A stretch of DNA of 64,000 bases from Planctomycetota bacterium (GCA_022574595.1 JACZRS010000002.1:62001-126000); one strand, 5' to 3'. Shown: positions 45,588-55,448, numbered from the stretch's first letter. The notes: generated by a model from the letters alone, not told the origin. Made by a program: numbers and translations.

Positions 45588-46343
45588 CTAGGCCGCTTGT
45601 GAATATTTATGTAACGGTTTAAACAAACCAACTTGATAAGGAGGCGTAGCATTATTGTGGGTGAGCCTAAACCTTGGACCGCTTGGCCTCTGTTGGTAAA
45701 TCATGCCATAGACCCACACGAAATTATCATCAAGCGCGCGGAAAGTCGCACGGTGCTTAGGATCATTTGTGATATTGACACAGAACATCCCATTAGGCTT
45801 TAGCCATCTTTGATAACGCTTTAGCTGCCCAACTGCTTCTTTAACCGTCACATACTTCAGCACTTCATTAAAAACAATCACGTCAAACAGTTCGTTATCG
45901 GGTGATGAAAACTCACGAAGATCAGCCTGATGAAATGATAGATTGCAGTGCTTCGCTACAGGCCAATTTGCATATTCGCTGTTTGATCGTTCAATTACAT
46001 AATCGCTCAGATCAACGCCTACGTAGCGTTCGATCCCATCATTACTAAGAGCTTGTACTAGATCACCAAAGCCACATCCAACATCAAGCACCGAGTTAGT
46101 GCTTGCTCCGCACATTTTTAGCAGCACGATCGAAGTTTGGTCACGCATAGCGTTACTAATTTGGCCGTTTAGATTTGGCGTTGACATTCGGCCAGATAGT
46201 TCAGCATTCCAATAGTCCGCTGTCTCGTGTTTCTGTTTGTTTCCATTTCTACGCTTTATGGTTTCAGCAATAAATCCTGCACCAATCCCATAGAACACAA
46301 GTCGCATCCAATATCGAATTTTATTTTGAATTGAGATAATCAT
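45588..46343 (-). CDS. Class I SAM-dependent methyltransferase
   Basis: A 251-aa protein with the SAM motif SVLDVGCGFGDLVQAL at about residues 95-110, the acidic residue in YVGVDLSDYV, FHQADLREF and FDVIVFNEVLKYV. The C-terminal part is not typical of a known O- or N-methyltransferase subgroup. The frame is open from 46454, but ATG 46343 follows the previous stop (46376) and starts with a hydrophobic-basic segment. Substrate likely a sugar or lipid-linked intermediate. Ends Gln-Ala-Ala. Confidence 0.85.
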   Translation of the reverse strand: MIISIQNKIRYWMRLVFYGIGAGFIAETIKRRNGNKQKHETADYWNAELSGRMSTPNLNGQISNAMRDQTSIVLLKMCGASTNSVLDVGCGFGDLVQALSNDGIERYVGVDLSDYVIERSNSEYANWPVAKHCNLSFHQADLREFSSPDNELFDVIVFNEVLKYVTVKEAVGQLKRYQRWLKPNGMFCVNITNDPKHRATFRALDDNFVWVYGMIYQQRPSGPRFRLTHNNATPPYQVGLFKPLHKYSQAA

Positions 46344-46375
46344 GATTGGATTTTCTTTAACTGCTTTACCAAACA

Positions 46376-47638
46376 CTAAACTCTTGATCTGATCCACAAT
46401 TTCCACAAGGATCGAGATCGGAACGGCATACGAGGCGCAATTCTGCAATACCACAGTCTGTAATAGAATCGATGAAGAAGATCAGCCATAGTGCAGAACG
46501 CTCGAACTTTCTTTTTTACATCTTGTCGATTAGCTACTATCAGCAGAGAGCGTACGCCTTGCTCTTTCCCACCAAGGCGCAGCTTGTATTCATACCGACC
46601 AGTGCCCGCATCAACTCTGCTTACTCCCTCATCGATCATTCGCTCAAAGAGTTTGCTAAGGCTTACTCGACCTAGTCCCAAAGATTCCCAGGATGATCCT
46701 GTATTGCGAGCAGCAAATCGACAATGGCAAGTATCACCAAACAGCAAACTATATTGACGAGCAATAACTCGGCCATCGGCTTTCAGTTGAAACAAACACA
46801 GCCGACCTATTTCGCTAAGTGCAGCAACTAGAGATCTATTAAATTGCAAGGCATTTGGCCAATCTCCAAAATGGCCTAGCTTGCCTTTGGTTCGCCACTG
46901 TTTTTCATGCATATGCACGAATTTCTCAAACTCCGCTGATGCTTCCGATGGATCTGAAATAACATTCGTTTGAATTTCATAAGTTTTATCTAGTTTCCGC
47001 CATTCTTTTCGCAAATTTGATCGTTGATTCTTTGATAACGATGCGATATAAGCATCAAGAGAATCGGGCAAAGATATGATTGTTTGGCTTGCTTCAGCGC
47101 GATCGCGCGCAATATAAACTAAATCAGATCTTTCTTTTACTGCATCTTTTAAAGCAAGCAAGGTTCCGCTTGAAGCAGATATCGGCCCCGTTGCAAATGC
47201 ATCACATGAACCCCTGCTGAACAATCGATCGATCGTTTCAGTTGCTATTTCTTTGCTCCATGAGCTATTTATTGGCAAATCACAAACTGCCTGGGTGTAG
47301 TCCGAACCAATGATCTTTGCGATTCGCAATTTAGCCCGCCCGAGACGAACTGTATCTATATATAAAGGAACAACTCCTACAAGTTCCTCGCCAACATAGA
47401 ATAGATTGATATGAGCAGCGTCTTCTTGGCCATAGTGATCCCACCAAACTTTACACCAATCAAATGTGCAGTAGATACATGATCCTACAGTCTTGGCCAA
47501 CCTATCCCATTGGCTGCGCAGATGTTGGATCGATTCAAATGACCGAACAACCTCACATGATAACTCATCAACTGAGAGTCTTAAGTGTGAGCTATCGATT
47601 GGGCAGCGATCTAAAGTTGGAACTGGCAGTGCGCTCAC
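46376..47638 (-). CDS. GNAT/CelD-type acyltransferase 1
   Basis: A 420-aa protein with two GNAT-like halves, as in the CelD/BcsL (PF13480) group: FDWCKVWWDHYGQEDAAHIN and LFYVGEELVGVVPLY in the first, and MHEKQWRTKGKLGHFGDW, LKADGRVIARQYSLLFGDT and YEYKLRLGGKEQGVRSLL in the second. These proteins acylate or aminoacylate polysaccharide amines and often accompany exosortase or cellulose-like clusters. A 4-bp overlap joins it to the GT2 gene upstream. Confidence 0.85.
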   Translation of the reverse strand: MSALPVPTLDRCPIDSSHLRLSVDELSCEVVRSFESIQHLRSQWDRLAKTVGSCIYCTFDWCKVWWDHYGQEDAAHINLFYVGEELVGVVPLYIDTVRLGRAKLRIAKIIGSDYTQAVCDLPINSSWSKEIATETIDRLFSRGSCDAFATGPISASSGTLLALKDAVKERSDLVYIARDRAEASQTIISLPDSLDAYIASLSKNQRSNLRKEWRKLDKTYEIQTNVISDPSEASAEFEKFVHMHEKQWRTKGKLGHFGDWPNALQFNRSLVAALSEIGRLCLFQLKADGRVIARQYSLLFGDTCHCRFAARNTGSSWESLGLGRVSLSKLFERMIDEGVSRVDAGTGRYEYKLRLGGKEQGVRSLLIVANRQDVKKKVRAFCTMADLLHRFYYRLWYCRIAPRMPFRSRSLWKLWIRSRV

Positions 47639-48660
47639 CAGTTTGGCTCCTTACCCGTTAAGTGATACCGAACCGCAGCTGCGGATTGCTTGGCTTTATG
47701 TGCTGAGCGTTCACCAATACCAAGCGCTGCCCAAATAAGCCACCATAACATTCGAATTAACATAGTTGTAATAAACAGGAGTTTGCAAAGCGCCCAATGC
47801 GTAAATCCTAAATGTTTACGGTGAAACAGCAGCAAGCTCTTTTGGATTTGCACATACATTCGTACGCTTGCTTGTTTAGTGCTCTTGCTGCCGCCATCAA
47901 CGTGTAGAATTCTGCCAACCGGCGCAAATACGCAGCGCCAACCAGCTGCACTGAACCTGTAGCACCAATCCGCCTCTTCAGCAAAGACAAAGTACTCTTC
48001 GTCCATAAATCCTACTTCTTCCAATGCTTCTCGCCTTACAAGCATGAACATGCCTGATACAACTTCGACATCTCGTACGTTACGTCGATCCCACGGCCCA
48101 TACGCTGCTCTGCCAGTAATTCGTGATAATGGTTTCCATGCAAGCGCACCTGACACCCACATAAGAGTGTTTAATATTGAAGGGTATCTAAAGCAGGTTC
48201 GCTGAATTGTTTCAGCGTCTTCCATAACCTGACAACCAACTACACCGACATCAGGATTATCATTTAAGTAATTTATGGAATTGGCGAAAGCGTCATCCAG
48301 AACAACTGTGTCCGGATTAAGCAGTAGTACGAAGCGGCCGGTTGCGATTTCCATGCCTTGGTTATTTGCACCGGCAAACCCACGATTTGTATCATTGGCT
48401 ATTAGTCTTACCTGTGGAAATTTAGTTGCAATTTCCTTTACTGAATTATCTGTTGATGCGTTATCAATCACGATAACTTCAGCATGTAATTCACCTAAGC
48501 GGTCATAGACAGATTCCAAGCACTCGATGATTACCTGCTGCGTATTCCAATTTACAATAACAATGGAAAGATCAAGCACGCTAGTCGCAGACTGTTGCGC
48601 TGGTTCTTTGTGCCTACTTTGTAGTGGTTTATCTAGAGACAGAGTAGTATCAAGCTGCAC
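47635..48660 (-). CDS. GT2-family glycosyltransferase (rhamnosyltransferase-like)
   Basis: Inverting GT-A glycosyltransferase of 341 aa. LSIVIVNWNTQQVIIECLES and AEVIVIDNASTDNSV are the GT2 start; the metal-binding region is FVLLLNPDTVVLDDAF (DxD-like), and the catalytic acidic stretch is DEEYFVFAEEADWCYR, common in rhamnosyltransferase-type members. A late hydrophobic segment (TTMLIRMLWWLIWAALGI) anchors it to the membrane. Overlaps the upstream deacetylase by 11 bp. Confidence 0.9.
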   Translation of the reverse strand: MQLDTTLSLDKPLQSRHKEPAQQSATSVLDLSIVIVNWNTQQVIIECLESVYDRLGELHAEVIVIDNASTDNSVKEIATKFPQVRLIANDTNRGFAGANNQGMEIATGRFVLLLNPDTVVLDDAFANSINYLNDNPDVGVVGCQVMEDAETIQRTCFRYPSILNTLMWVSGALAWKPLSRITGRAAYGPWDRRNVRDVEVVSGMFMLVRREALEEVGFMDEEYFVFAEEADWCYRFSAAGWRCVFAPVGRILHVDGGSKSTKQASVRMYVQIQKSLLLFHRKHLGFTHWALCKLLFITTMLIRMLWWLIWAALGIGERSAHKAKQSAAAVRYHLTGKEPNW

Positions 48661-49366
48661 GTTTACAATTCTCCCCAGTTAATTCACTAAGTGTGCACAC
48701 TGTCCAGCCATGCTCATCCGCTGCATCGAGCAATTTGCTAGTAGATTCAAGCATGAACTCAGCTCGCTGATCGCTACGGTCAAAGTCATGAAGCAACACG
48801 ACTCCCCCACCATCACGTTTAACTTTTATTGCTGCGGTATCAGTTTCAGGCAATACTTCTGCATCATCTCCCGATCTAATAGTCCACCAACCTAATGGCG
48901 CTTTTCGCGATTTTATCCTTGCCCAGGTTAGTAGAGTCAATTTCCCAAAGGGAGGCCGAAACCAACCATCTTGAGGAACCCAACGAGCCAGTGATTGGTA
49001 GCCTTCATCAATGTCATGCACACTTCGCCAAGGCGAGGTTCGCCAAGCGTTTAGATGTTGCTGTGTGTGACAAGCAATTTCATGTCCTTGGCCTGCTATT
49101 TCATCAACCAACTCAGGATTATCTGTAGCACGAAAACCGGTAAGAAAAAAAGTAGCCCTTGCGTTTCTTAATTTTAAGAGATCAAGCAATTGAGGCGTAA
49201 GTTTTTCGCCAGGCCCATCATCGTATGTAAGCACTAAACTTTTTGTAGCAATACATAGATTGCGCAGCTGCACTTCCTGCAATTTGCGTGCAGCCATAGG
49301 CGCTAGATACCAGCTACCTGCAGCTGCTAATGCCGAACCCCCTGCAATCAATGCTGTCCCAATCAT
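48650..49366 (-). CDS. Polysaccharide deacetylase (NodB family) 2
   Basis: A 238-aa CE4 deacetylase with an N-terminal hydrophobic anchor (MIGTALIAGGSALAAAGSW). The motifs are canonical: LVLTYDDGPGEKLTPQ, EIACHTQQHLN (metal His pair), FRPPFGKLTLLTWAR and VVLLHDFDRSDQRAEF. It probably removes acetyl groups from N-acetylated sugars of the polymer or intermediate. Ends Arg-Ala-Ala. One bp separates it from the GNAT gene upstream. Confidence 0.92.
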   Translation of the reverse strand: MIGTALIAGGSALAAAGSWYLAPMAARKLQEVQLRNLCIATKSLVLTYDDGPGEKLTPQLLDLLKLRNARATFFLTGFRATDNPELVDEIAGQGHEIACHTQQHLNAWRTSPWRSVHDIDEGYQSLARWVPQDGWFRPPFGKLTLLTWARIKSRKAPLGWWTIRSGDDAEVLPETDTAAIKVKRDGGGVVLLHDFDRSDQRAEFMLESTSKLLDAADEHGWTVCTLSELTGENCKRAA

Positions 49367-49367
49367 G

Positions 49368-50633
49368 TTATTTTGCAGCCACCTTTGAGGTCTTTGCCGC
49401 GTTAGATAAGCGCAATCGCCAATACTTTTTAATTAACTTTTTCAGTCCAACATTCTCGAATATGTAAGAACCGTAATTGTTAATCTTTGTAATTCCCTTA
49501 TAGATACTCCGCGATACAAACGCTTTAGAAGTCTTTGCATAGAGATAGACAGTCGTTTCTTCAAAGTTGTTTGAGCCATACATACGTTTGTAAGGTGCAT
49601 CACCGAACCCGTAATCAATACTATCTATATTGGCTTCACAAAGATCTTGTATTACGCGCACAAGCAAGACTTGCCCAGGCGATAGCTGTTTGTATTGAGG
49701 TAGGAAAGCAGTAGATAGCAGGTTATAAGTATTTGCGTATACCGCACCCAATTGAAACGCAATCGGTTTGCCATCACATTCAAGCCAATATGATCGCAAT
49801 CTCCCAGACGCAGCTTCTAAGTTGATAAGTTCACGATGCAGCGGCGTATCGCTAAACCCACCCAGCCCTGCTTGATATGTTTGCGAAACAATCTCAGCAG
49901 CACCTATAACCAACTCATCACATTGCACAGGTTGATCGAATATGCGAAGCTGCACATTACCAGAAAAGTGCTCAACAAGCAGCCTATCTGTACGACGCAT
50001 ATTATATCGATGCTTGCGAGAAAATCGCGCGATAGTTTGATCATACGAGCCACGTGTTAGTTCAAATTGCCAATGCAGATTAATACTGCTGCAATCAATT
50101 CGGCTCTTGATCACTTCATCACTATTAAGAGCTTGTGACAATGGCTCTTCAAGCGGAAGATGATTGATCGTGATTTGATCAAATTGCTTTTCTACAAGTA
50201 GAGATCGCAAATGCTTAGTTACTTCGCTTATCGCAATCTCGCTTGAATCACTCAGCACTCCGCCATACACAATATCAAGACTCTTTAGTACCGGTGAAGG
50301 TACGCGCAGATAACCAATGCGAAAATTCCCGGATCTAAATTGTGATCGTCCAACAATCATTGCGCGCGCTTTGCCATCAATTCTTAACAAAGCAACATAA
50401 GGTTTGGATTTTTCACCTAGAACTTTTACCGTTGTGACAAAGCGATCGATATCTGCATTGGGCGATATTACCGTTGATTGCTCGCGGAGCATATCCCAAT
50501 CGCTGCGCAGTGCTAGTATTTCATCAATTGTAGATACATACTTGATCGAGGTTGCGTAATTGCGGACCTGATGAACCTCTTTCGAAGATTCAGCTCTGTC
50601 AATAGTCAGAGGTTGTGTGACAGTTGTTGTCAT
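49368..50633 (-). CDS. GNAT/CelD-type acyltransferase 2
   Basis: A 421-aa protein with the double GNAT fold of the CelD (PF13480) group: FSRKHRYNMRRTDRLL and YWLECDGKPIAFQLGAVYANT, then SIDYGFGDAPYKRMYG, are typical. Likely N- or O-acylates sugars exposed by the deacetylases. It overlaps the Wzy-like gene upstream by 4 bp (50630-50633), so the two are probably translated together. The basic C-terminus (KKYWRLRLSNAAKTSKVAAK) may aid membrane contact. Confidence 0.85.
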   Translation of the reverse strand: MTTTVTQPLTIDRAESSKEVHQVRNYATSIKYVSTIDEILALRSDWDMLREQSTVISPNADIDRFVTTVKVLGEKSKPYVALLRIDGKARAMIVGRSQFRSGNFRIGYLRVPSPVLKSLDIVYGGVLSDSSEIAISEVTKHLRSLLVEKQFDQITINHLPLEEPLSQALNSDEVIKSRIDCSSINLHWQFELTRGSYDQTIARFSRKHRYNMRRTDRLLVEHFSGNVQLRIFDQPVQCDELVIGAAEIVSQTYQAGLGGFSDTPLHRELINLEAASGRLRSYWLECDGKPIAFQLGAVYANTYNLLSTAFLPQYKQLSPGQVLLVRVIQDLCEANIDSIDYGFGDAPYKRMYGSNNFEETTVYLYAKTSKAFVSRSIYKGITKINNYGSYIFENVGLKKLIKKYWRLRLSNAAKTSKVAAK

Positions 50634-52054
50634 ATTGAAAGCGTCGGTCCACTTTTCATTGCCAGACCTGGTTCACCAATAACATATTCATCAGATTGCG
50701 GTTCAACACTACGGCTTGATGCACGCGATATTCGCCTTTCCCGATAACGGCTCTGCAGTATCTGCAATCGTGAAGAACTTGGAGATAAGGATGCGCTAAT
50801 CGCTAAGACCAAGTACCAAATCATTATAATTTGTCCGAAATATGACACCGCTAAGAAGCAAACACAATGCACAAATATGGATGCACCAATCATCCAAGCT
50901 GTGATTTTGTGGAAACGCGTCTTGCTTGAGTATTTCTGTATAAGGCCGGCCCCACGAAACCCAAGAAAGATCATGGCCAGGAATAATATAAAAGTAATAA
51001 GCCCACCTTCGAGACCTTCAAGTACATATTGGTTTGTAATTGCATCGAAACCGTGACTCCAAATATCGATATACGATCTGGTACCCATTAGCCACCACAA
51101 ATCGAAACTTTCAACGAAACCGTCAATCATTTTGTATCTATACCAACCAGTAGACCCTTGATTGAATCGAACACGGGTCATAAGATGCCAAATTGGATTT
51201 GTCATAACGATCTGAAGAGAGATCGCGCATGCAACAATCGCCCATTGGATCCATCTCATATATCCACGCAATGGGAAGAGTGCAGCTGCAACAATTGCAG
51301 CTAAGACCGCAGAAATAGGTGAATCCGATGCTGTTGCATTGATTACTATTAGCGAAGCAACAATTCCAATGGGTGCAAGCCAACGTATTCTGCTGCTATG
51401 CCACCATAAAGCACCTATTAAGGGTATCATCGCTGCCCAGAAACACCCCGCTAAGATTGGGTGAGGGAATGGTCCGCGGCAGCGAAGCTTTCCATCACGA
51501 ATCGTAGTTACCTCAGGTACTCCGCCTAGTACCGCAAACATATTTCTACCAGTAAATTGTTCAATCAGGAATACTACTGAGACGGGAACACTGATAACCG
51601 CTGCTGCTATCATCAGCCATTCCAAGTCTTTCCAGCTGCGAATCAGCATCCTGAACAAAAAATACATACCAATCGCATCATACGTAAGTCCAAGGCGATA
51701 AATAAGCGCTTGTACTGTTCCTTCACGAAACGCTACAACTACTGTTGCAATTACCGTCCACATCACAACTACTGAATCAAGACCCTTCCATTTGAAGCCA
51801 CGCATCTCTCCATAGAGAAACAGGCGGCACCAACCAAAGATAATCAGCAACCTAATAAGGTTAAAATCCAGCGTTGCAATTACAATTCGCTGCGCAGGAG
51901 AGATAAAGCAAGCCATGATAAGCATAGGTATTAGCGCGTAACGCCTAGGCACTACCAGCATACCAATACCCAGCAGCAATACTGCAATGAGTCCAATAGG
52001 GTGTAGAGTTGTTTGATCGTACCAGGATTGCATAGAATAGTGCCAGGGTTGCAT
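50630..52054 (-). CDS. Wzy/O-antigen-ligase-like polymerase A
   Basis: An integral membrane protein of 474 aa with about ten to twelve hydrophobic segments and a large loop around residues 165-225 containing FLIEQFTGRNMFAVLGG and CRGPFPHPILAGCFWA, the conserved region of O-antigen polymerase/ligase proteins. It aligns by eye along most of its length with polymerase B (53240-54691), sharing QTTLHP, VPRRYAL, QRIVIATLDFN and HPI.AG.FWA. ATG 52054 is chosen because GGGGGGA (52068-52062) precedes it and it matches the paralog's N-terminus; the frame is open to 52090. Confidence 0.88.
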   Translation of the reverse strand: MQPWHYSMQSWYDQTTLHPIGLIAVLLLGIGMLVVPRRYALIPMLIMACFISPAQRIVIATLDFNLIRLLIIFGWCRLFLYGEMRGFKWKGLDSVVVMWTVIATVVVAFREGTVQALIYRLGLTYDAIGMYFLFRMLIRSWKDLEWLMIAAAVISVPVSVVFLIEQFTGRNMFAVLGGVPEVTTIRDGKLRCRGPFPHPILAGCFWAAMIPLIGALWWHSSRIRWLAPIGIVASLIVINATASDSPISAVLAAIVAAALFPLRGYMRWIQWAIVACAISLQIVMTNPIWHLMTRVRFNQGSTGWYRYKMIDGFVESFDLWWLMGTRSYIDIWSHGFDAITNQYVLEGLEGGLITFILFLAMIFLGFRGAGLIQKYSSKTRFHKITAWMIGASIFVHCVCFLAVSYFGQIIMIWYLVLAISASLSPSSSRLQILQSRYRERRISRASSRSVEPQSDEYVIGEPGLAMKSGPTLSI

Positions 52055-52138
52055 AGCAATATCCCCCCAATCGAAGCAACTATGATCCACTTGTTAATGT
52101 TAAAGTGATATCTAATTGCTGTGAGATTTTACAGACGG

Positions 52139-53179
52139 TTAAGCTGCTCTTTTTAGCCGTCTGTAAAAATCCTCCGCCTGCCTCATTATTGCATATCTAA
52201 TATCAGAAGGCGAAGATTCAAACGGACCGGGCGCTTGGACATCAAGGCCCCGAAGTCCTTTTTTAAAATTATAAACACCAACGTTTTTATCTGGATCGAT
52301 TCCACCCAGATCGTAATAGCATTGCCCGCGCTCATGCGCCATCTCTATTGAGTGCCATTGCAGCAAATATACAGCGTAATTGCGAAGCCCTTCTTCATCT
52401 GCTGCAAGAATTAATGGCACACACGTGTTACCTATCATGCTGCATATCAAGCCTGCAACTGCATCTCCTTCATGATTGACTGTGAAAGCAATGAACCGAT
52501 CATCGCCTGTCAGTTGCGTTTGAAGATCCGCATAAAACTCTGCATTCAATTCAGCGCTAAATTTCTTTCGTCCTAAAAGCTGTTCATACAAGCAGCATAC
52601 AGTTCTAAAATGCTCCGATGTTTCTCCCTTGGTTATTTCAAAGCCTTTTGTTTCTGCACGTCGAAGATTTCTTCGCCAATACTTTGAACAGGTAGCTCGA
52701 ATATCCCCGAGAGAACGATTTATATCTAATAAGAAAGTGCGATAAGAGCGAGTACGATCTGAGGTATTAAAGCCAGCCTCTTCAAACACATTCGTAGCTT
52801 GCTCATTCCAATCTGGACTTCCAATTGGAGCAAGTATTCTCAGCGCTAGCCCTCGTTTATCTACATACTCACTTTGCAAAGCTTTCAAACATTTTTCAAG
52901 TCGCTTGACATCATCATCATTACCGAATCTCGTAAGTGGCCCACCTGATATATAAGCGATTCCACCACCAATTACAGGTAATGAGCGAATCCTAATGTTT
53001 GCTAGGCCTATCAATTCCTCTCCAGATTGAATCGCGACATGCTCACACTTTGCGCTTCGCATTTCAGCCAGCGCGTGAGAATATTCCCACGCCTGCTGGT
53101 AATTATTATCCAGGAATCTCGTAGCCAGAGCTTGCCACTGATCCTTCTTGACTGGATTTATTGTGTCGCTAAATTGCAT
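52139..53179 (-). CDS. FemAB-type acyltransferase
   Basis: A 346-aa GNAT-superfamily protein of the FemAB/FemX group. RSYRTFLLDINRSLGDIRATC, SKYWRRNLRRAETKGFEIT and CYYDLGGIDPDKNVGVYNFKKG are typical of FemAB proteins, which pass amino acids from aminoacyl-tRNA to amino groups of peptidoglycan or polysaccharide. The family is also found with exosortase-linked polysaccharide sets. It sits between the two polymerase genes. Ends Arg-Ala-Ala. Confidence 0.88.
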   Translation of the reverse strand: MQFSDTINPVKKDQWQALATRFLDNNYQQAWEYSHALAEMRSAKCEHVAIQSGEELIGLANIRIRSLPVIGGGIAYISGGPLTRFGNDDDVKRLEKCLKALQSEYVDKRGLALRILAPIGSPDWNEQATNVFEEAGFNTSDRTRSYRTFLLDINRSLGDIRATCSKYWRRNLRRAETKGFEITKGETSEHFRTVCCLYEQLLGRKKFSAELNAEFYADLQTQLTGDDRFIAFTVNHEGDAVAGLICSMIGNTCVPLILAADEEGLRNYAVYLLQWHSIEMAHERGQCYYDLGGIDPDKNVGVYNFKKGLRGLDVQAPGPFESSPSDIRYAIMRQAEDFYRRLKRAA

Positions 53180-53239
53180 TGATTATGCCTTGCGATAAGT
53201 TTAAATTATTATGAGCTAACAACAAACTATTGTGCAGCG

Positions 53240-54691
53240 CTAAGTACCAAAGATGATCGGTTCGGATTGCGAAGAAGCCATATATCTCTTCATTAATCTC
53301 TTGTGTGATAACTTAGCTACTTGCCGTCTCTTATGAGCTAGCGGTGTTAAGCTACCTATGCAAGCGATTGTTATATACCAAACAAAAATCGTTTGGCCAA
53401 AGTTAGAAACACCCATGAAGACAGAACAATGAACCAATAACGAAACTCCTAGCGCCCACGCCATGGCTAAACGACCTGAAGAATACCGAAATTGTCTATA
53501 TTTTCTGCGATATCTTGTTGAAGCTCTTGGCATCCATAATTGCATCAGTCTTGAGCGTCTTTGGTTTTCTACGTGCAAAATCTTCCCAACACCCCAAAAT
53601 GCAGTAACTATTATTCCAAGGAAAATGCAAAGAGTGAGCAAGCCACCTTCTACGCCTTGGAATATGTATTCATTTGTTACTGCGTCAAATCCGTACTCCC
53701 ACCAACTCGAATAGGTCTCGGTACCAATCAACCACCATTCATTTATGTTTAGAAAGAACTCATCAATTAATTTATAACGGTACCAACCGGTTGAACCTGA
53801 TACTAATTGCACACGAGCAAGCAAATGCCAAATTGGATTTACCATGAACAACTGCAGAACTAAGAGCCCTAATACAGTTCCCCATCGAAGGCAGGCCATC
53901 CATCTTCGTAGAGGAAACAGTGTTGCGGCAATCACTCCTGCAATAACCCCGCCAAGCGGGGTTGCGGATGAGCAAGTTATAACGACAACCATTGCGCCTG
54001 CAACACCCAGCAATGCTAAGAATCGATTCCAGCCACGATACCACCAAAGCGCAGCCATCAGTGGCATTAGCGCAGCCCAGAATGATCCTGCAATAATTGG
54101 ATGTAGGAACGGCCCGCGACACCTCATTCTTCCATCTCGGATGGTTGTAAATTCTGCAACACCGCCTAAGCTAGCAAACATATTTCGCCCAGTGCTATGC
54201 TCAATTAGAAATGCTATGGCAACGGGCAAGCTAATTATTGCAGCCCACTGAGCGAAAGTACGCAAGTCGCAGAAACCGTGGACTAATATGCGAACCAGGA
54301 AATATAGCCCAACTGCATCATATAACAATCCCAACCTTGTGATAAACGATTCAAAATTCGAATGCAGCAAAGTGGCAACAACAGTCGAACAAATTACCCA
54401 TGCCAAGACTACGCTGTCTAATCTCTTCCAGCGCCAACCAGCATATTCGGCGCGCAATATGACCCTAGTCCATCCCACCAACACCATTAGGCGCAAGAAG
54501 TTGAAATCCAACGTGGCTATTACAATTCGCTGAACTGGCCCGACAAAACATACCAAGACAAGAGTCGGAACTAGCGCGTAGCGCCTGGGAACAAGAATCG
54601 TTGCAGCAGCGCATAGCAGAAGCAAAAACACCCCAAGCGGATGAAGCGTCGTTTGATTGTACCAGTTGTTTAATACCGTTTCTGCAATCAT
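53240..54691 (-). CDS. Wzy/O-antigen-ligase-like polymerase B
   Basis: A 483-aa integral membrane protein homologous to polymerase A. The same features occur at the same places: WYNQTTLHPLGVF, VPRRYALVP, VQRIVIATLDFNFLRL, IEHSTGRNMFASLGGVAEFTT, and RCRGPFLHPIIAGSFWA. It probably either polymerises a second polymer or attaches the polymer to a different acceptor. The spacer to the methyltransferase gene upstream is about 64 bp. Confidence 0.88.
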   Translation of the reverse strand: MIAETVLNNWYNQTTLHPLGVFLLLLCAAATILVPRRYALVPTLVLVCFVGPVQRIVIATLDFNFLRLMVLVGWTRVILRAEYAGWRWKRLDSVVLAWVICSTVVATLLHSNFESFITRLGLLYDAVGLYFLVRILVHGFCDLRTFAQWAAIISLPVAIAFLIEHSTGRNMFASLGGVAEFTTIRDGRMRCRGPFLHPIIAGSFWAALMPLMAALWWYRGWNRFLALLGVAGAMVVVITCSSATPLGGVIAGVIAATLFPLRRWMACLRWGTVLGLLVLQLFMVNPIWHLLARVQLVSGSTGWYRYKLIDEFFLNINEWWLIGTETYSSWWEYGFDAVTNEYIFQGVEGGLLTLCIFLGIIVTAFWGVGKILHVENQRRSRLMQLWMPRASTRYRRKYRQFRYSSGRLAMAWALGVSLLVHCSVFMGVSNFGQTIFVWYITIACIGSLTPLAHKRRQVAKLSHKRLMKRYMASSQSEPIIFGT

Positions 54692-54755
54692 ATTTATTAC
54701 ACTATCGAATCAATTCTTTCGATATCGTGGAAAACATTAAGGTGAAAGTTGTAAA

Positions 54756-55448
54756 TCAAGCTGCTTTGCGAATTTCCATTTGGTTGAAAAATCCACTGTG
54801 GACTATCCAGGATTTCACGACTCCACAAAATCGTTCAGCTACGAAAATGTGATCTGGAAACAATTTCACAAGCTCTCGCTTTGTCATCAAACGAACTTCT
54901 CTAACAATATCTTCTGCTTCTGCTTCATCACGACAAGGTCCGCGCCAACCACAACGAGTCTTTTTAATAATTGCTTTGCGCAACCAAATCGGCAGCCACT
55001 GCCAACCTACTATGTGAAAGTGTGGTTCGATGGGAAACCAATAATTCGGAGTTTGAAGCCAAATGGCTCCAGCAACTCGCTTCATCTCGCAAGCCATTTT
55101 CGCCTGGCTTTGTAAATCTCGAAGATGTTCAATAACAGAATTGCTAAACGCAATATCAAAGCTGTTATCTGGGAATTGACTAAGGTCTGTAACATCTCCA
55201 AACACGGGTTGAAAATTATTTGTACCAGTAACCTTCGGCTGAATGTTTACACCTGTAATATGAACGTCACTGCGTTCACCCCAACCTCGTTGTTCCCAAA
55301 ATTCAGGTGTGCCCCCTAGATCAATAATCCGAAGTGGACGAGGCATATTGGCTGCTAATCTTTCAAAAAGTTCAAAGCGTTTGGTTCGCATCCTATTAGA
55401 AAGCGACATGGGATTCTCAACCGCGGAAAGTGATTGTATGAATGACAT
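54756..55448 (-). CDS. SAM-dependent methyltransferase (type 11-like)
   Basis: A 230-aa class I methyltransferase: IIDLGGTPEFWEQRG (SAM loop), DVTDLSQFPDNSFDIAFSNSVIEHL is the strand-4 region. IWLQTPNYWFPIEPHFH and HWVG-like HIVGWQWLP suggest a small-molecule or lipid-linked substrate. ATG 55448 overlaps the stop of the upstream gene as TGATG. Ends Lys-Ala-Ala. The frame extends to 55529 but overlaps that gene. Confidence 0.88.
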   Translation of the reverse strand: MSFIQSLSAVENPMSLSNRMRTKRFELFERLAANMPRPLRIIDLGGTPEFWEQRGWGERSDVHITGVNIQPKVTGTNNFQPVFGDVTDLSQFPDNSFDIAFSNSVIEHLRDLQSQAKMACEMKRVAGAIWLQTPNYWFPIEPHFHIVGWQWLPIWLRKAIIKKTRCGWRGPCRDEAEAEDIVREVRLMTKRELVKLFPDHIFVAERFCGVVKSWIVHSGFFNQMEIRKAA

